Positions 1 through 8,451 of a stretch of 64,000 nucleotides of DNA are shown here, one piece after another. The notes beneath the pieces were generated by a model, which searched no databases, was not told where the DNA came from, and was given only the letters and a program-made list of their open reading frames with translations. Position 1 is the first letter of the stretch. Every line of letters begins with the position of its first letter. The position numbers were made by a program, and so were the translations under genes. The stretch spans positions 75,715 to 139,714 of the forward strand of contig DHPF01000008.1 of NCBI GenBank assembly GCA_002407855.1. Reading direction: 5' to 3'. The DNA comes from Bacteroidales bacterium UBA5371 (GTDB taxonomy: Bacteria > Bacteroidota > Bacteroidia > Bacteroidales > P3).

Positions 1-1224
1 GAAGCAGGAGCAGACAAGTGTGAGATTATGCCAACTAAGGGTAATCCTGTTGTTTATGCGGAAAAAATCATTGATCCAAAGCTTAAAACAGTTATGATTT
101 ATGGTCATTATGATGTAATGCCTGTTGACCCTGTTGAATTATGGAATACACCACCATTCGAACCAGAAATTAGGGATGGAAAGATTTGGGCTCGTGGTGC
201 AGATGATGATAAAGGTCAAGCTTTTATGCACGCAAAGGCTTTTGAATATATGGTAAAGACAAACCAATTGCCATGTAATGTTAAGTTTATGCTTGAAGGA
301 GAAGAAGAAATTGGCTCTCCATCACTTTATCCTTTCTGTGAAGAAAATAAGGAATTGCTTAAAGCCGACATTATTTTAGTTTCCGATACCTCAATGATTG
401 ATAAAGATACTCCATCCATCACAACAGGGCTAAGAGGCTTGGGATATGTTGAAGTGAAAGTTACCGGACCAAACAGAGATCTTCATTCAGGACTTTATGG
501 AGGAGCAGTTGCAAATCCTATTAATATACTTTGTGAGATGATAACCAAACTTACAGATGCCAATAACCATATAACTGTTCCTGATTTCTATAAAGAAGTA
601 ATTGTTGTTTCAGATGAAGAAAGAAATTTAATGGCACAAGCTCCATACAACGAAGAAGAGTATAAAAAAGCATTAGACATAGAAGAACTACATGGAGAAA
701 AAGGCTACTCAACAATTGAACGTACAGGTATTCGTCCTTCATTGGATGTTTGTGGAATTTGGGGAGGCTACCAAGGAGAAGGAGCAAAAACTGTTATTCC
801 TTCAACCGCACATGCTAAAATTTCGTTCCGTTTAGTTCCAGACCAAGACTACGAGGTTATAACAGAACGTTTCAAAAAACACTTTGAAAGCTTAGCACCT
901 GATTCTGTTAAGGTAGAAGTAACTCCTCTTCATGGAGGTTATGCCTATGTTTCTCCAATAGATATGCCAGCCTACAAGGCAGCAGAGAAAGCCTACGAAA
1001 CAACCTACGGACAAAGACCAATTCCAACAAGAAGTGGAGGCTCTATTCCAATTGTTGCAGGTTTTGAAAGGATATTAGGAATAAAATCAATACTTATGGG
1101 CTTTGGTTTAGGTTCTGATGCAATTCACTCACCAAACGAAAACTATCCATTAGAGCAATTCTTCAAAGGAATAGAAACAATCCCATATTTCTATAAGGAA
1201 TTTGCAAAAGCGGATATTAGTTAA
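1..1224 (+). CDS. M20 family dipeptidase/metallopeptidase, 5' end cut off by window
   Basis: Zinc-dependent exopeptidase of the M20 family (PepV/CNDP-like dipeptidase), expected to hydrolyse cytosolic dipeptides. The frame is open from base 1, so the true start lies upstream; 407 codons are visible. Motifs in order: GHYDVMP near visible residue 35 (zinc His and Asp), GADDDKG near 66 (bridging Asp), EGEEEIGS near 99 (general-base Glu pair), HSGLYGG in the dimerisation lid near 161, and IHSPNENYP near 375 (last zinc His). All catalytic positions look intact. The stop is followed at once by a 21-bp repeat array. Peptide breakdown fits the S46 peptidase and the amino-acid catabolic genes elsewhere in the window. 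Exact substrate preference cannot be read. Confidence 0.93.
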   Translation, partial: EAGADKCEIMPTKGNPVVYAEKIIDPKLKTVMIYGHYDVMPVDPVELWNTPPFEPEIRDGKIWARGADDDKGQAFMHAKAFEYMVKTNQLPCNVKFMLEGEEEIGSPSLYPFCEENKELLKADIILVSDTSMIDKDTPSITTGLRGLGYVEVKVTGPNRDLHSGLYGGAVANPINILCEMITKLTDANNHITVPDFYKEVIVVSDEERNLMAQAPYNEEEYKKALDIEELHGEKGYSTIERTGIRPSLDVCGIWGGYQGEGAKTVIPSTAHAKISFRLVPDQDYEVITERFKKHFESLAPDSVKVEVTPLHGGYAYVSPIDMPAYKAAEKAYETTYGQRPIPTRSGGSIPIVAGFERILGIKSILMGFGLGSDAIHSPNENYPLEQFFKGIETIPYFYKEFAKADIS

Positions 1225-1238
1225 GAGGGTTTAGAAAA

Positions 1239-1322
1239 TTAGAACTTGATTCTAAATTTTTAGAATCAAGTTCTAATAATTTAGAATCAAACTTCGGAAA
1301 ATTAGAATCAAATCTTATTTAC
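1239..1322. repeat. Intergenic 21-bp tandem array (4 units)
   Basis: Four units begin at 1239, 1260, 1281 and 1302, exactly 21 bases apart. Unit 1 holds TTAGAACTTGATTCTAA and unit 2 its near complement TTAGAATCAAGTTCTAA, a 17-base dyad with 6-base arms; units 3 and 4 keep TTAGAATCAA and then diverge. The array lies between the convergent ends of the M20 peptidase and the membrane protein. It belongs to the family recurring at 14554, 23671, 24403, 30161, 47634, 52990, 53832, 54404 and 60140. Confidence 0.85.
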
Positions 1323-1372
1323 ATACATCTTTTTAGTGTAGTTTTAAGAAGGAGAATAATTTTCCGAAGTTT
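1289..1372. terminator. Long inverted repeat between convergent genes, possible bidirectional terminator
   Basis: A perfect 16-base inverted repeat, AAACTTCGGAAAATTA at 1289-1304 and its complement at 1357-1372, separated by 52 bases. A T-rich run follows on the + strand. The left arm falls inside unit 3 of the 21-bp array. The spacer is long for a classical intrinsic terminator, so the terminator call is an inference; the symmetry is seen directly. Confidence 0.4.
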
Positions 1373-1377
1373 TCTTT

Positions 1378-3441
1378 TTATTGAATGCTATCTTCTTTCT
1401 TTAATACCACATTGTCGTAATACCAAGTGGCTTCGTCTTTTAGGGTCTGCTTGATTGTTCTATTTCTTTCTTTTGCTTTTCTTGTAACATCTTGCATCCA
1501 GCCTGAACTACTACGGATATCCAATATAATATTTTCTATATATGCCTTACGATTTACCTCTGAGATATACTTTGTTTTATGAAACTCATTAGAGCTTGGA
1601 ATATTACTTATAGTTAATGTTTGTGCCACTAAATTATTCCCTCTAATTGAAAAGGAAGAAGAGTTTTTATTCTTTAATGGGACAAAGCTTATATTTAAGT
1701 TATGATAATTACCTATCTTATTCATAGGCATATTATTTAGATAAACAGTATCATCTTGGCTTAATGTTACAATGCTAACATTGAATGTTTTTATTGGACT
1801 ATGATAAAGTGCAACTATTTTATTGGATAGTATATCTTTTTGTTTTGGAGGCAAAGAGCTGCCTTTCTGAGAGGAGAAATACATTAAGGCATCTTGGGTT
1901 TTGTAGGTCTGCCTGAAAAAGCATACCCAAGTAAGCGTATCAAGGTTATGGTATTTAGTATATAGATCTTCATATAGGTTAAAGAAATTATTGACTTTTG
2001 AGGTTACTTTTATAAAATAGTACTGCCAAGAGAAGTATTGCCATGTTGTCCATTTAGCAATTGTTGAGCTTGTGTAGCCTGCCTCTTCAAAGCATATAGG
2101 AGTTTTGGTAGTATAATCTATTAGCTTTGAATCTTCAATTACTTCCTCTACCATCTCAAAACGGAAATTGCTTAGTTGCAAATCCTCACAAATAGCCTTA
2201 TTCATACTTTGCGTAAGAATGCAAACAACAAATAATAATAAAGTTACTGTAATCTGAAAGCCAATTCGGAGTTTCTTAGAGAAAGACACAAGGTTCAGAA
2301 TGGCAGCAATTATCATTACAATGCACAATATATATCCAAAATAAGAATAGAAGGTCGGAACATGGTTGTTTAAATTTGATAGATAATATCTATTGGTAAA
2401 GGAGATAATAATAGTTGGCAAAAAGATAAATGCTACTCCTGCAATAAAACCCCATAAAAGATGAATGTATTTTATAGCTTTGTATTTTTGCATAACATAA
2501 AAAGCAATGATACAAACTATCAGTCCCTGAAAAATAAGTAGTAGATCTATTCTCAATAAAGAGAAAACACCGTCTATACTCATTGAACGATTTATCAGTA
2601 TATGTCCTGTTTGCAAATACGATTTAAAAGGAATAGAAAAGCTACTCATAGCAAAGGCTGTTTTTAAAACGCCCCAAAGAGTTATATTCTTGGCTACAAA
2701 AGCACCATTATACAAAGGAGGATAGAATATTTGAAAAACAAAATATACAATTAAATATAATGTTCCTCCAATAATAAAAGGCAGCAATTCTTTTAGAGTT
2801 TTGATAAGATTAGCTTTGGTTCTTACTTTTAAAAGATTGTTTTTCCAGATGGCAATCATTAAGAAAACAATATAGTAAAACATAAAGGCTTCGTAAAAGA
2901 GAGTTCCCATAAGCATTAGTAGTGCAGAAAAATAAAGAAAACGTTTCTTTTTCTTTTCATAGAAGGAAATAAAAAGATGAAGAGAGATTAGTATTAAACT
3001 AAATCCAAAGTTAAAAAAGAAAGGATAGGCTGTTGTGGCAGAGTGAAATCCATTAATTTGAAAGAGGGCTGCGAATAATAAAGCTGAAAGAATAGTTATT
3101 GAATAATTATTAAACACTCTTTTTATTAAACGTGTAAATAACACAAAGCATAAGGCAATAGGAAAGATAAGCATTAAGCTAAAATACAAATGATTGTCCA
3201 CAAGATAAGGAACCGTATAAACATAACGCATAAATGTAAGATAGAAACGTCCATGCTCGTAAATCCAATAATCAACTATCTTATAGCTAAGCTCTCTGGA
3301 AGTGTTTATGTAAAGGTCAATATCGTCCCCAACATTAAGCCAAACCTTTGTTAAAGGATATAGAGCAATAAAATATATAATAAATAATGCAAGGTTTATT
3401 ATAAGGTCTTCTTTGTTTGTCTTCCTTTGTAATATTGTCAT
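1378..3441 (-). CDS. Polytopic membrane protein with C-terminal soluble domain (GT-C/DUF6056-like)
   Basis: 687 residues. About ten or eleven hydrophobic helices lie between residues 15 and 416 (for example 15-36, 79-106, 138-161, 168-200, 219-244, 366-389), followed by a soluble tail of about 270 residues ending in a basic stretch. An acidic GDDID cluster follows the first helix, the place where GT-C membrane glycosyltransferases carry catalytic acidic residues. The general look matches DUF6056-type proteins thought to modify surface glycans, but no diagnostic motif is certain. It stands alone, convergent with the M20 gene and about 110 bases downstream of valS on the same strand. Glycosyl transfer is an inference; membrane topology is the supported part. 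Confidence 0.7.
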   Translation of the reverse strand: MTILQRKTNKEDLIINLALFIIYFIALYPLTKVWLNVGDDIDLYINTSRELSYKIVDYWIYEHGRFYLTFMRYVYTVPYLVDNHLYFSLMLIFPIALCFVLFTRLIKRVFNNYSITILSALLFAALFQINGFHSATTAYPFFFNFGFSLILISLHLFISFYEKKKKRFLYFSALLMLMGTLFYEAFMFYYIVFLMIAIWKNNLLKVRTKANLIKTLKELLPFIIGGTLYLIVYFVFQIFYPPLYNGAFVAKNITLWGVLKTAFAMSSFSIPFKSYLQTGHILINRSMSIDGVFSLLRIDLLLIFQGLIVCIIAFYVMQKYKAIKYIHLLWGFIAGVAFIFLPTIIISFTNRYYLSNLNNHVPTFYSYFGYILCIVMIIAAILNLVSFSKKLRIGFQITVTLLLFVVCILTQSMNKAICEDLQLSNFRFEMVEEVIEDSKLIDYTTKTPICFEEAGYTSSTIAKWTTWQYFSWQYYFIKVTSKVNNFFNLYEDLYTKYHNLDTLTWVCFFRQTYKTQDALMYFSSQKGSSLPPKQKDILSNKIVALYHSPIKTFNVSIVTLSQDDTVYLNNMPMNKIGNYHNLNISFVPLKNKNSSSFSIRGNNLVAQTLTISNIPSSNEFHKTKYISEVNRKAYIENIILDIRSSSGWMQDVTRKAKERNRTIKQTLKDEATWYYDNVVLKKEDSIQ

Positions 3442-3550
3442 ATCATTAAGGTGCTTGTATTTACAAAAAAAATAACGAATTAATCTACAAAAATAAACAA
3501 TTTATTCTAAGAGCTTGTACTTAGATGCTCTAAGAAAATAAAAAGCTAAT

Positions 3551-6175
3551 CTATTCTAATGCTTTTAATTGCTGAGTAAGAGAAAGTATCTTTTGTTCAG
3601 AGTCGGAGAGCTTCTGTCTTTCATTAAAAACAATCTGTTCAGGAGCAGAATTAATAAATTTCTCATTTTGTAACTTCTTTTCAACAGACTGCTTAAAGCC
3701 TTGATAATACTTTAAATCTTCTTTAAGTTTCTTTATCTCATCCTCCTTATTAATTGTAATAGAAAGAGGAATAAATATCTCTCTTGTGCGAACCATTAAA
3801 CTTAAAGTAGAGTCCTTCTTATCAGATATATATTCTAAAACAGATAAATTACATAGCTTGGATATAATAGTATCAAAAGATTTATTGTCGTTATCAGACA
3901 CTTTAATATAAACTTCTAATGGAATCTTTTGAGCAATATTCTTTTCATTCCTAACCTGACGTATTGCCCCAATAGTTTCTTGCACAAAAGAAAAATCATC
4001 AATTATTGAACCTTCTTTTCTATAACTAATAGGCAATTGAGATATCATTATATAATCGTTAGACTTTCTTTCCTTTAAGATATGGTAAATCTCCTCAGTA
4101 AGGAAAGGCATATAAGGGTGAAGAACTTTCATCAGGTCTTCGAAAAGCAAAATTGTTTGGTTATAAGTTTCTCTATCAATTGGCTTTTGATAGGCAGGCT
4201 TAATTATTTCCAAATACCAAGAGCAGAAATCATCCCAGATAAGTTTGTAAACCTTCATTAGGCTTTCACTCAAACGATATTTTGCAAAATCATCTTCCAA
4301 TTCAATTAGGGTTTCATTTAGTTTTGCTTTAAACCACTCAATTGCAATCTTAGAGTGTTGAGGTTGAGGACTATCTTCAATTTCCCAACCTCTAACAAGC
4401 CTTAGTGCATTCCAAATCTTATTTGAAAAATTACGTCCTTGCTCACAATAGCTTTGGTCAAACAAAAGGTCATTTCCAGCAGGAGAGGACATAAGCATAC
4501 CAACACGTACCCCATCAGCACCATAATGCTCAATTAGTTCAATAGGGTCAGGGCTATTACCCAAACTCTTACTCATCTTCCTTCCCTGTTTGTCCCTAAC
4601 AATACCGGTTAGATAAACATTCTTAAAAGGAATTTCATTTCTGTATTCCAAGCCTGCAATAATCATTCTTGCAACCCAAAAGAAAAGAATTTCAGGAGCA
4701 GTAATTAAATCATTGGTAGGGTAGTAGTATTTAATATCTTTGTTTTCGGGATACCTAATTCCATCAAAAACACTAAGAGGCCAAAGCCATGAGGAAAACC
4801 AAGTGTCCAAAACATCCTCATCTTGTTTTAAGTCATTTAAAGTATAGTTTTCGTTAGGGAATTTCTCATTAGTAAGCCTTAGAGCCTCCTCTCTTGTTTT
4901 TGCAACAACAAATTCTTTATTTGGAAGATGATAGGCAGGAATACGTTGCCCCCACCATAATTGGCGAGAAATACACCAGTCCTTAACATTTTCCATCCAA
5001 TAGCGATAAGTGTTCTTGAATTTTGAAGGATGAAATTTAATAATATCATCTTCAACAACCCTTAAAGCTTCTTTTGAGATGTCTTCCATCCTTAAGAACC
5101 ATTGAAGAGAAAGCTTAGGTTCAATTACTGCATCAGTCCTTTCGGAGCAACCAATCTTATTAACATAATCCTCTTCCTTAAACAATAAATCCTCTTCCTT
5201 CAAATCCTCAACAATCTTCTTCCTACACTCAAACCTATCCATTCCCTCGTAATGAAGTCCAAACTGGTTTAGGGTTCCATTATCATTAAAAATATCTATA
5301 CTATCCAATTTATGCTTTATGCCAAGAGCATAGTCGTTAATATCATGAGCAGGTGTAATTTTCAAAGCACCTGTACCAAATTCCTTATCCACATATTCAT
5401 CAAAGATAATAGGAACAATCCTGTTGGCAATAGGGACAATTACATTCTTACCTTTTAAGGAATAATATCTTTGGTCTTCTGGGTGAACGCAAACGGCTGT
5501 ATCTCCCAAAATTGTTTCAGGACGAGTTGTTGCAACAATTACATAATTATCTTCTCCTTCAATCTTATATTTTAAATAATAAAGTTTAGAGTTTTGTTCC
5601 TTAAAAATAACTTCTTCATCACTAAGAGCTGTCAAAGCCTTTGGGTCCCAATTCACCATTCTAATACCACGATAAATTAGTCCTTTATTATATAAGTCAA
5701 TAAATACATCAATAACCGATTCGTAAAGAGCATCCTCCATAGTAAAGCGAGTTCTTTGCCAATCACACGAAGCTCCTAATTTTTTAAGCTGCTCCAAAAT
5801 AATCCCACCATGTTTTTCCTTCCACATCCAAGCATGAGACAGAAATCCATCTCTTGTAAGGTTTTTCTTATCAATACCTTCTTCCTTTAACTTAGCCACA
5901 ACCTTAGCCTCAGTTGCTATTGAAGCATGGTCAGTTCCAGGAACCCAACAAGCATTCTTACCTTGCATTCTTGCCCTACGAACCAAAACATCTTGAATAG
6001 TATTATTGAGCATATGTCCCATATGTAGTATTCCAGTTACATTTGGAGGAGGAATAACAATACAATAAGGCTCTCTATCATCAGGCTCAGAATGGAAAAG
6101 ATTATCATTCATCCATTTCTCATACCATTTCTCTTCAATTAACTTTGGGTTATACTTTGTTGGAAAATCACTCAT
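3551..6175 (-). CDS. valS: Valine--tRNA ligase
   Basis: Class Ia aminoacyl-tRNA synthetase charging tRNA-Val in the cytosol. HIGH motif as HMGH within PPPNVTGILHMGH (near residue 46), the GTDHASIATEAKV block, the editing (CP1) domain with ATTRPETILGDTAV, and KMSKS within GRKMSKSLGN. The C-terminal part ends in a Lys/Glu-rich coiled coil typical of ValS. The frame could begin at 6223, but MSDFPTKYNPK at 6175 matches the usual N-terminus and leaves a proper leader, so 6175 is chosen (874 aa, normal length). It is divergent from the DUF4139 gene, with a TATCTTTG -7 element at 6205-6212 facing it. Confidence 0.97.
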   Translation of the reverse strand: MSDFPTKYNPKLIEEKWYEKWMNDNLFHSEPDDREPYCIVIPPPNVTGILHMGHMLNNTIQDVLVRRARMQGKNACWVPGTDHASIATEAKVVAKLKEEGIDKKNLTRDGFLSHAWMWKEKHGGIILEQLKKLGASCDWQRTRFTMEDALYESVIDVFIDLYNKGLIYRGIRMVNWDPKALTALSDEEVIFKEQNSKLYYLKYKIEGEDNYVIVATTRPETILGDTAVCVHPEDQRYYSLKGKNVIVPIANRIVPIIFDEYVDKEFGTGALKITPAHDINDYALGIKHKLDSIDIFNDNGTLNQFGLHYEGMDRFECRKKIVEDLKEEDLLFKEEDYVNKIGCSERTDAVIEPKLSLQWFLRMEDISKEALRVVEDDIIKFHPSKFKNTYRYWMENVKDWCISRQLWWGQRIPAYHLPNKEFVVAKTREEALRLTNEKFPNENYTLNDLKQDEDVLDTWFSSWLWPLSVFDGIRYPENKDIKYYYPTNDLITAPEILFFWVARMIIAGLEYRNEIPFKNVYLTGIVRDKQGRKMSKSLGNSPDPIELIEHYGADGVRVGMLMSSPAGNDLLFDQSYCEQGRNFSNKIWNALRLVRGWEIEDSPQPQHSKIAIEWFKAKLNETLIELEDDFAKYRLSESLMKVYKLIWDDFCSWYLEIIKPAYQKPIDRETYNQTILLFEDLMKVLHPYMPFLTEEIYHILKERKSNDYIMISQLPISYRKEGSIIDDFSFVQETIGAIRQVRNEKNIAQKIPLEVYIKVSDNDNKSFDTIISKLCNLSVLEYISDKKDSTLSLMVRTREIFIPLSITINKEDEIKKLKEDLKYYQGFKQSVEKKLQNEKFINSAPEQIVFNERQKLSDSEQKILSLTQQLKALE

Positions 6176-6204
6176 AAGGATTATTTTTCTTTTAAAACAA
6201 GTTG

Positions 6205-6212
6205 CAAAGATA
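6205..6212 (-). promoter_or_regulatory. -7 element for valS
   Basis: On the minus strand this reads TATCTTTG, a full match to the Bacteroidetes -7 consensus TAnnTTTG, 30 bases upstream of the chosen valS start. No TTTG was found at the ideal spacing for the -33 box. Confidence 0.5.
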
Positions 6213-6277
6213 TATGTTTTCACTCAAAATTAGAAATCAAATTTTCAAAAAAACAACTTTGGTATAAAAATTGCTAT

Positions 6278-6285
6278 TATATTTG
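6278..6285 (+). promoter_or_regulatory. -7 element for the DUF4139 gene
   Basis: TATATTTG matches TAnnTTTG and lies 30 bases before the ATG at 6316. A TTTG at 6258-6261 is a possible -33 box, though 16 bases is shorter than the usual spacing. Confidence 0.5.
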
Positions 6286-6315
6286 CATTGTTAAATTAAA
6301 TACAAAATTAGCTTT

Positions 6316-7986
6316 ATGAAAAGAATAAATCTTATTTTAATTGTCATTCTTGGCATTTCACTTAATAGTTTTGCACAGGAAGAATCACCATCCTACAACG
6401 GAACAATCAACCAGGTAAAAGTATTTTTACAGCAGGCACAAATTGAAAAAACAGTTTCCTTTCCCCTCAAACAAGGAAATAATGAAATTGTTCTCGTGGG
6501 CAATTCGCAGTATATGCAAACCCAAAGCCTTCAATTCACTTCAATAAACGATTTCATTATAACTGATTTCACTCCATTTATGCAATATGTTCAACCCAAA
6601 CAACAATCGGAAGATAAGCTACCTGCCGACAAGAAATTAAGACTAAAAAACCTAAGAGACTCTCTTGAAATGCTCAATAACCAAAACTCCGACTCCTATA
6701 CCCTTGTTTCAATACTCAATAAGGAAAGATCAGTTTTGGATAATATGAAGATAATTTCTCAACCCCAATCCATTGACTCAATACCTAAGATAAAGGATGG
6801 GCTAAGTTATTATAGGGATAAGATGATTGAAGTAAACAAACTTCTACAAAAAGAAAACGCCATAATTGCCAAGAGAACAAAAACAATTAATGAGGTAAAT
6901 AATCAAATAAACATTATTCTTCAAGGAGCACAAAATAATTTTCAACCACGCAACGAATACTTTATTCGCCTAAACATTTACAGTGAAAAGAATATCCCTT
7001 CTTCCAAACTTAGTTATACATATAATGTAGGTGGAGTCTATTGGAACCCATTCTACGATATTAAATTCACTAAACCAACCGACCCAGCAGCCTTTGTACT
7101 TAAAGCACAACTAACCCAACAAACAGGAGAGGACTGGAACGATATTAAGCTAATATTTTCAACCGAACAACCAAATAACAGAAGAATATTAGGCACTCTT
7201 TACCCTTATTATTTGAATGTTCCAAGAGTGGAGAATTATTCCCTAAGTGGAGCCAAGACAAGACAAGCAAAATCGGACAATATGATGGCGGAAGTTATGG
7301 TTATTGAAGATGCAAGTGCAGCACCAATGGCAAATGCAACAAAATACTCCGATATGACGGTTTCACAACTTACCATGTTAGGCAAAGAATATGAGGTAGG
7401 AATGAAACATACTATAATTAGCGATGGAAAAGAAAAGATAATTGCCCTTGAAACCAAATCAACAAAGGCAGACTACAAACACTACACAATACCTAAACTT
7501 GAAAAAGCAGCATATATTTCAGCACTAATGCCTTCTTGGGAAGACTTGGAATTAATGGACGCAGCAGGTAAGATATACCTTGAAAACAACTATATTAACG
7601 ATACATATATAAGCTCATCAAACACTTCTGACACACTCAACCTATCAATAGGGCAAGACAAACGAGTTGCAGTGGATAGGAAGATAGCCAAGAGTAAGCC
7701 AGAAAAGACAGGAATATTGGGCAATACAACAGAAACAATTGTAACAATAACATTATCAATAAAGAATAATAATCAGACCCCAATAGAAATCAATGTAGTT
7801 GACCAAATCCCACTTTCCAACAAAGAAGACATAAAGATAACCGCAGGCGACCTATCCAAAGCCCAATACGATGAAAAGACAGGAAAGCTAACTTGGGATT
7901 TCTCACTAAAAGCCTTAGAACAAAAAACCATAACCTTTAACTACACAGTCCGCCAACCAAAAGGCGTTAATCTATTCTTGAATTAA
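6316..7986 (+). CDS. MuiA-like secreted protein (DUF4140/DUF4139)
   Basis: 556 residues with a signal peptide (MKRINLILIVILGISLNSFAQ). Residues about 29-120 resemble the DUF4140 N-terminal domain (PSYNGTINQVKVFLQQAQIEKTVSFPLKQGNNEIVL), followed by a coiled coil at roughly 120-205, then the DUF4139 beta domain (YTYNVGGVYWNPFYDIKF, LTQQTGEDWNDIKLIFSTEQP) to the end. This architecture is called mucoidy inhibitor MuiA-like; its molecular function is unknown and it is probably periplasmic or surface-associated. The TGEDW core is intact and the length is normal. Monocistronic by context, ending before a strong bidirectional hairpin. Confidence 0.88.
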   Translation: MKRINLILIVILGISLNSFAQEESPSYNGTINQVKVFLQQAQIEKTVSFPLKQGNNEIVLVGNSQYMQTQSLQFTSINDFIITDFTPFMQYVQPKQQSEDKLPADKKLRLKNLRDSLEMLNNQNSDSYTLVSILNKERSVLDNMKIISQPQSIDSIPKIKDGLSYYRDKMIEVNKLLQKENAIIAKRTKTINEVNNQINIILQGAQNNFQPRNEYFIRLNIYSEKNIPSSKLSYTYNVGGVYWNPFYDIKFTKPTDPAAFVLKAQLTQQTGEDWNDIKLIFSTEQPNNRRILGTLYPYYLNVPRVENYSLSGAKTRQAKSDNMMAEVMVIEDASAAPMANATKYSDMTVSQLTMLGKEYEVGMKHTIISDGKEKIIALETKSTKADYKHYTIPKLEKAAYISALMPSWEDLELMDAAGKIYLENNYINDTYISSSNTSDTLNLSIGQDKRVAVDRKIAKSKPEKTGILGNTTETIVTITLSIKNNNQTPIEINVVDQIPLSNKEDIKITAGDLSKAQYDEKTGKLTWDFSLKALEQKTITFNYTVRQPKGVNLFLN

Positions 7987-8388
7987 ATTAAGTAAGGGTA
8001 TATTAAGTCCACTACATTAATTATCTTTACCGAAAAGTAAACAAGGATTCTATTAATATAATCAGATTTTTTTTCATAAACTCTTTATTTAGTTTTAACA
8101 GAATAAAGAGTTATGAAAACGTCTTAAAGAAATATTTTCTTGAAATAAAGAAAGAAAAATTTAGATTCAAGAGTTAGTATTTTGTATTCGATATTTTAGT
8201 TTTTAGCTTTTTAGGATTTTTCTTTCAATATTTATTTTTTCCTATGAAAAAGTTATCTTTGATGATAAGGTGCTTAGATGGATATCTCTTGTTTATTTAT
8301 GTGTTTTGTTGGAAGGCGAGGAGGATGCTTTTTTAGAATGTTTTTAGCGAAGGATTTTTGACTTAATAAATAAATTATTGAGATTAAG
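7987..8388. other. Intergenic region without a gene
   Basis: No coding frame is convincing. It holds a bidirectional terminator hairpin at 8071-8119, one lone copy of the 21-bp repeat word (TTAGATTCAAGAGTTAG at 8161), and a TATCTTTG at 8254-8261 that could be a second, distal -7 element for the PEP carboxykinase gene. Confidence 0.5.
8071..8119 (+). terminator. Bidirectional intrinsic terminator hairpin
   Basis: TTTTCATAAACTCTTTATT at 8071-8089 pairs with AATAAAGAGTTATGAAAA at 8102-8119 with one bulged base. The stem is AT-rich but long (about 18 bp), with T and A runs outside the arms. It sits about 85 bases after the DUF4139 stop. Confidence 0.6.
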
Positions 8389-8420
8389 TTTGTTTAGTCG
8401 GATTTAGTTTTTTAATTTTG
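8389..8420 (+). promoter_or_regulatory. Bacteroidetes promoter of the PEP carboxykinase gene
   Basis: TTTG at 8389-8392, 20 bases, then TAATTTTG at 8413-8420: both boxes match the sigma-ABfr consensus at the standard distance. The ATG is at 8452, giving a 5' leader of about 25 bases. Confidence 0.75.
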
Positions 8421-8451
8421 CACGAATATTAATCATAAAAATAAGTTTATT

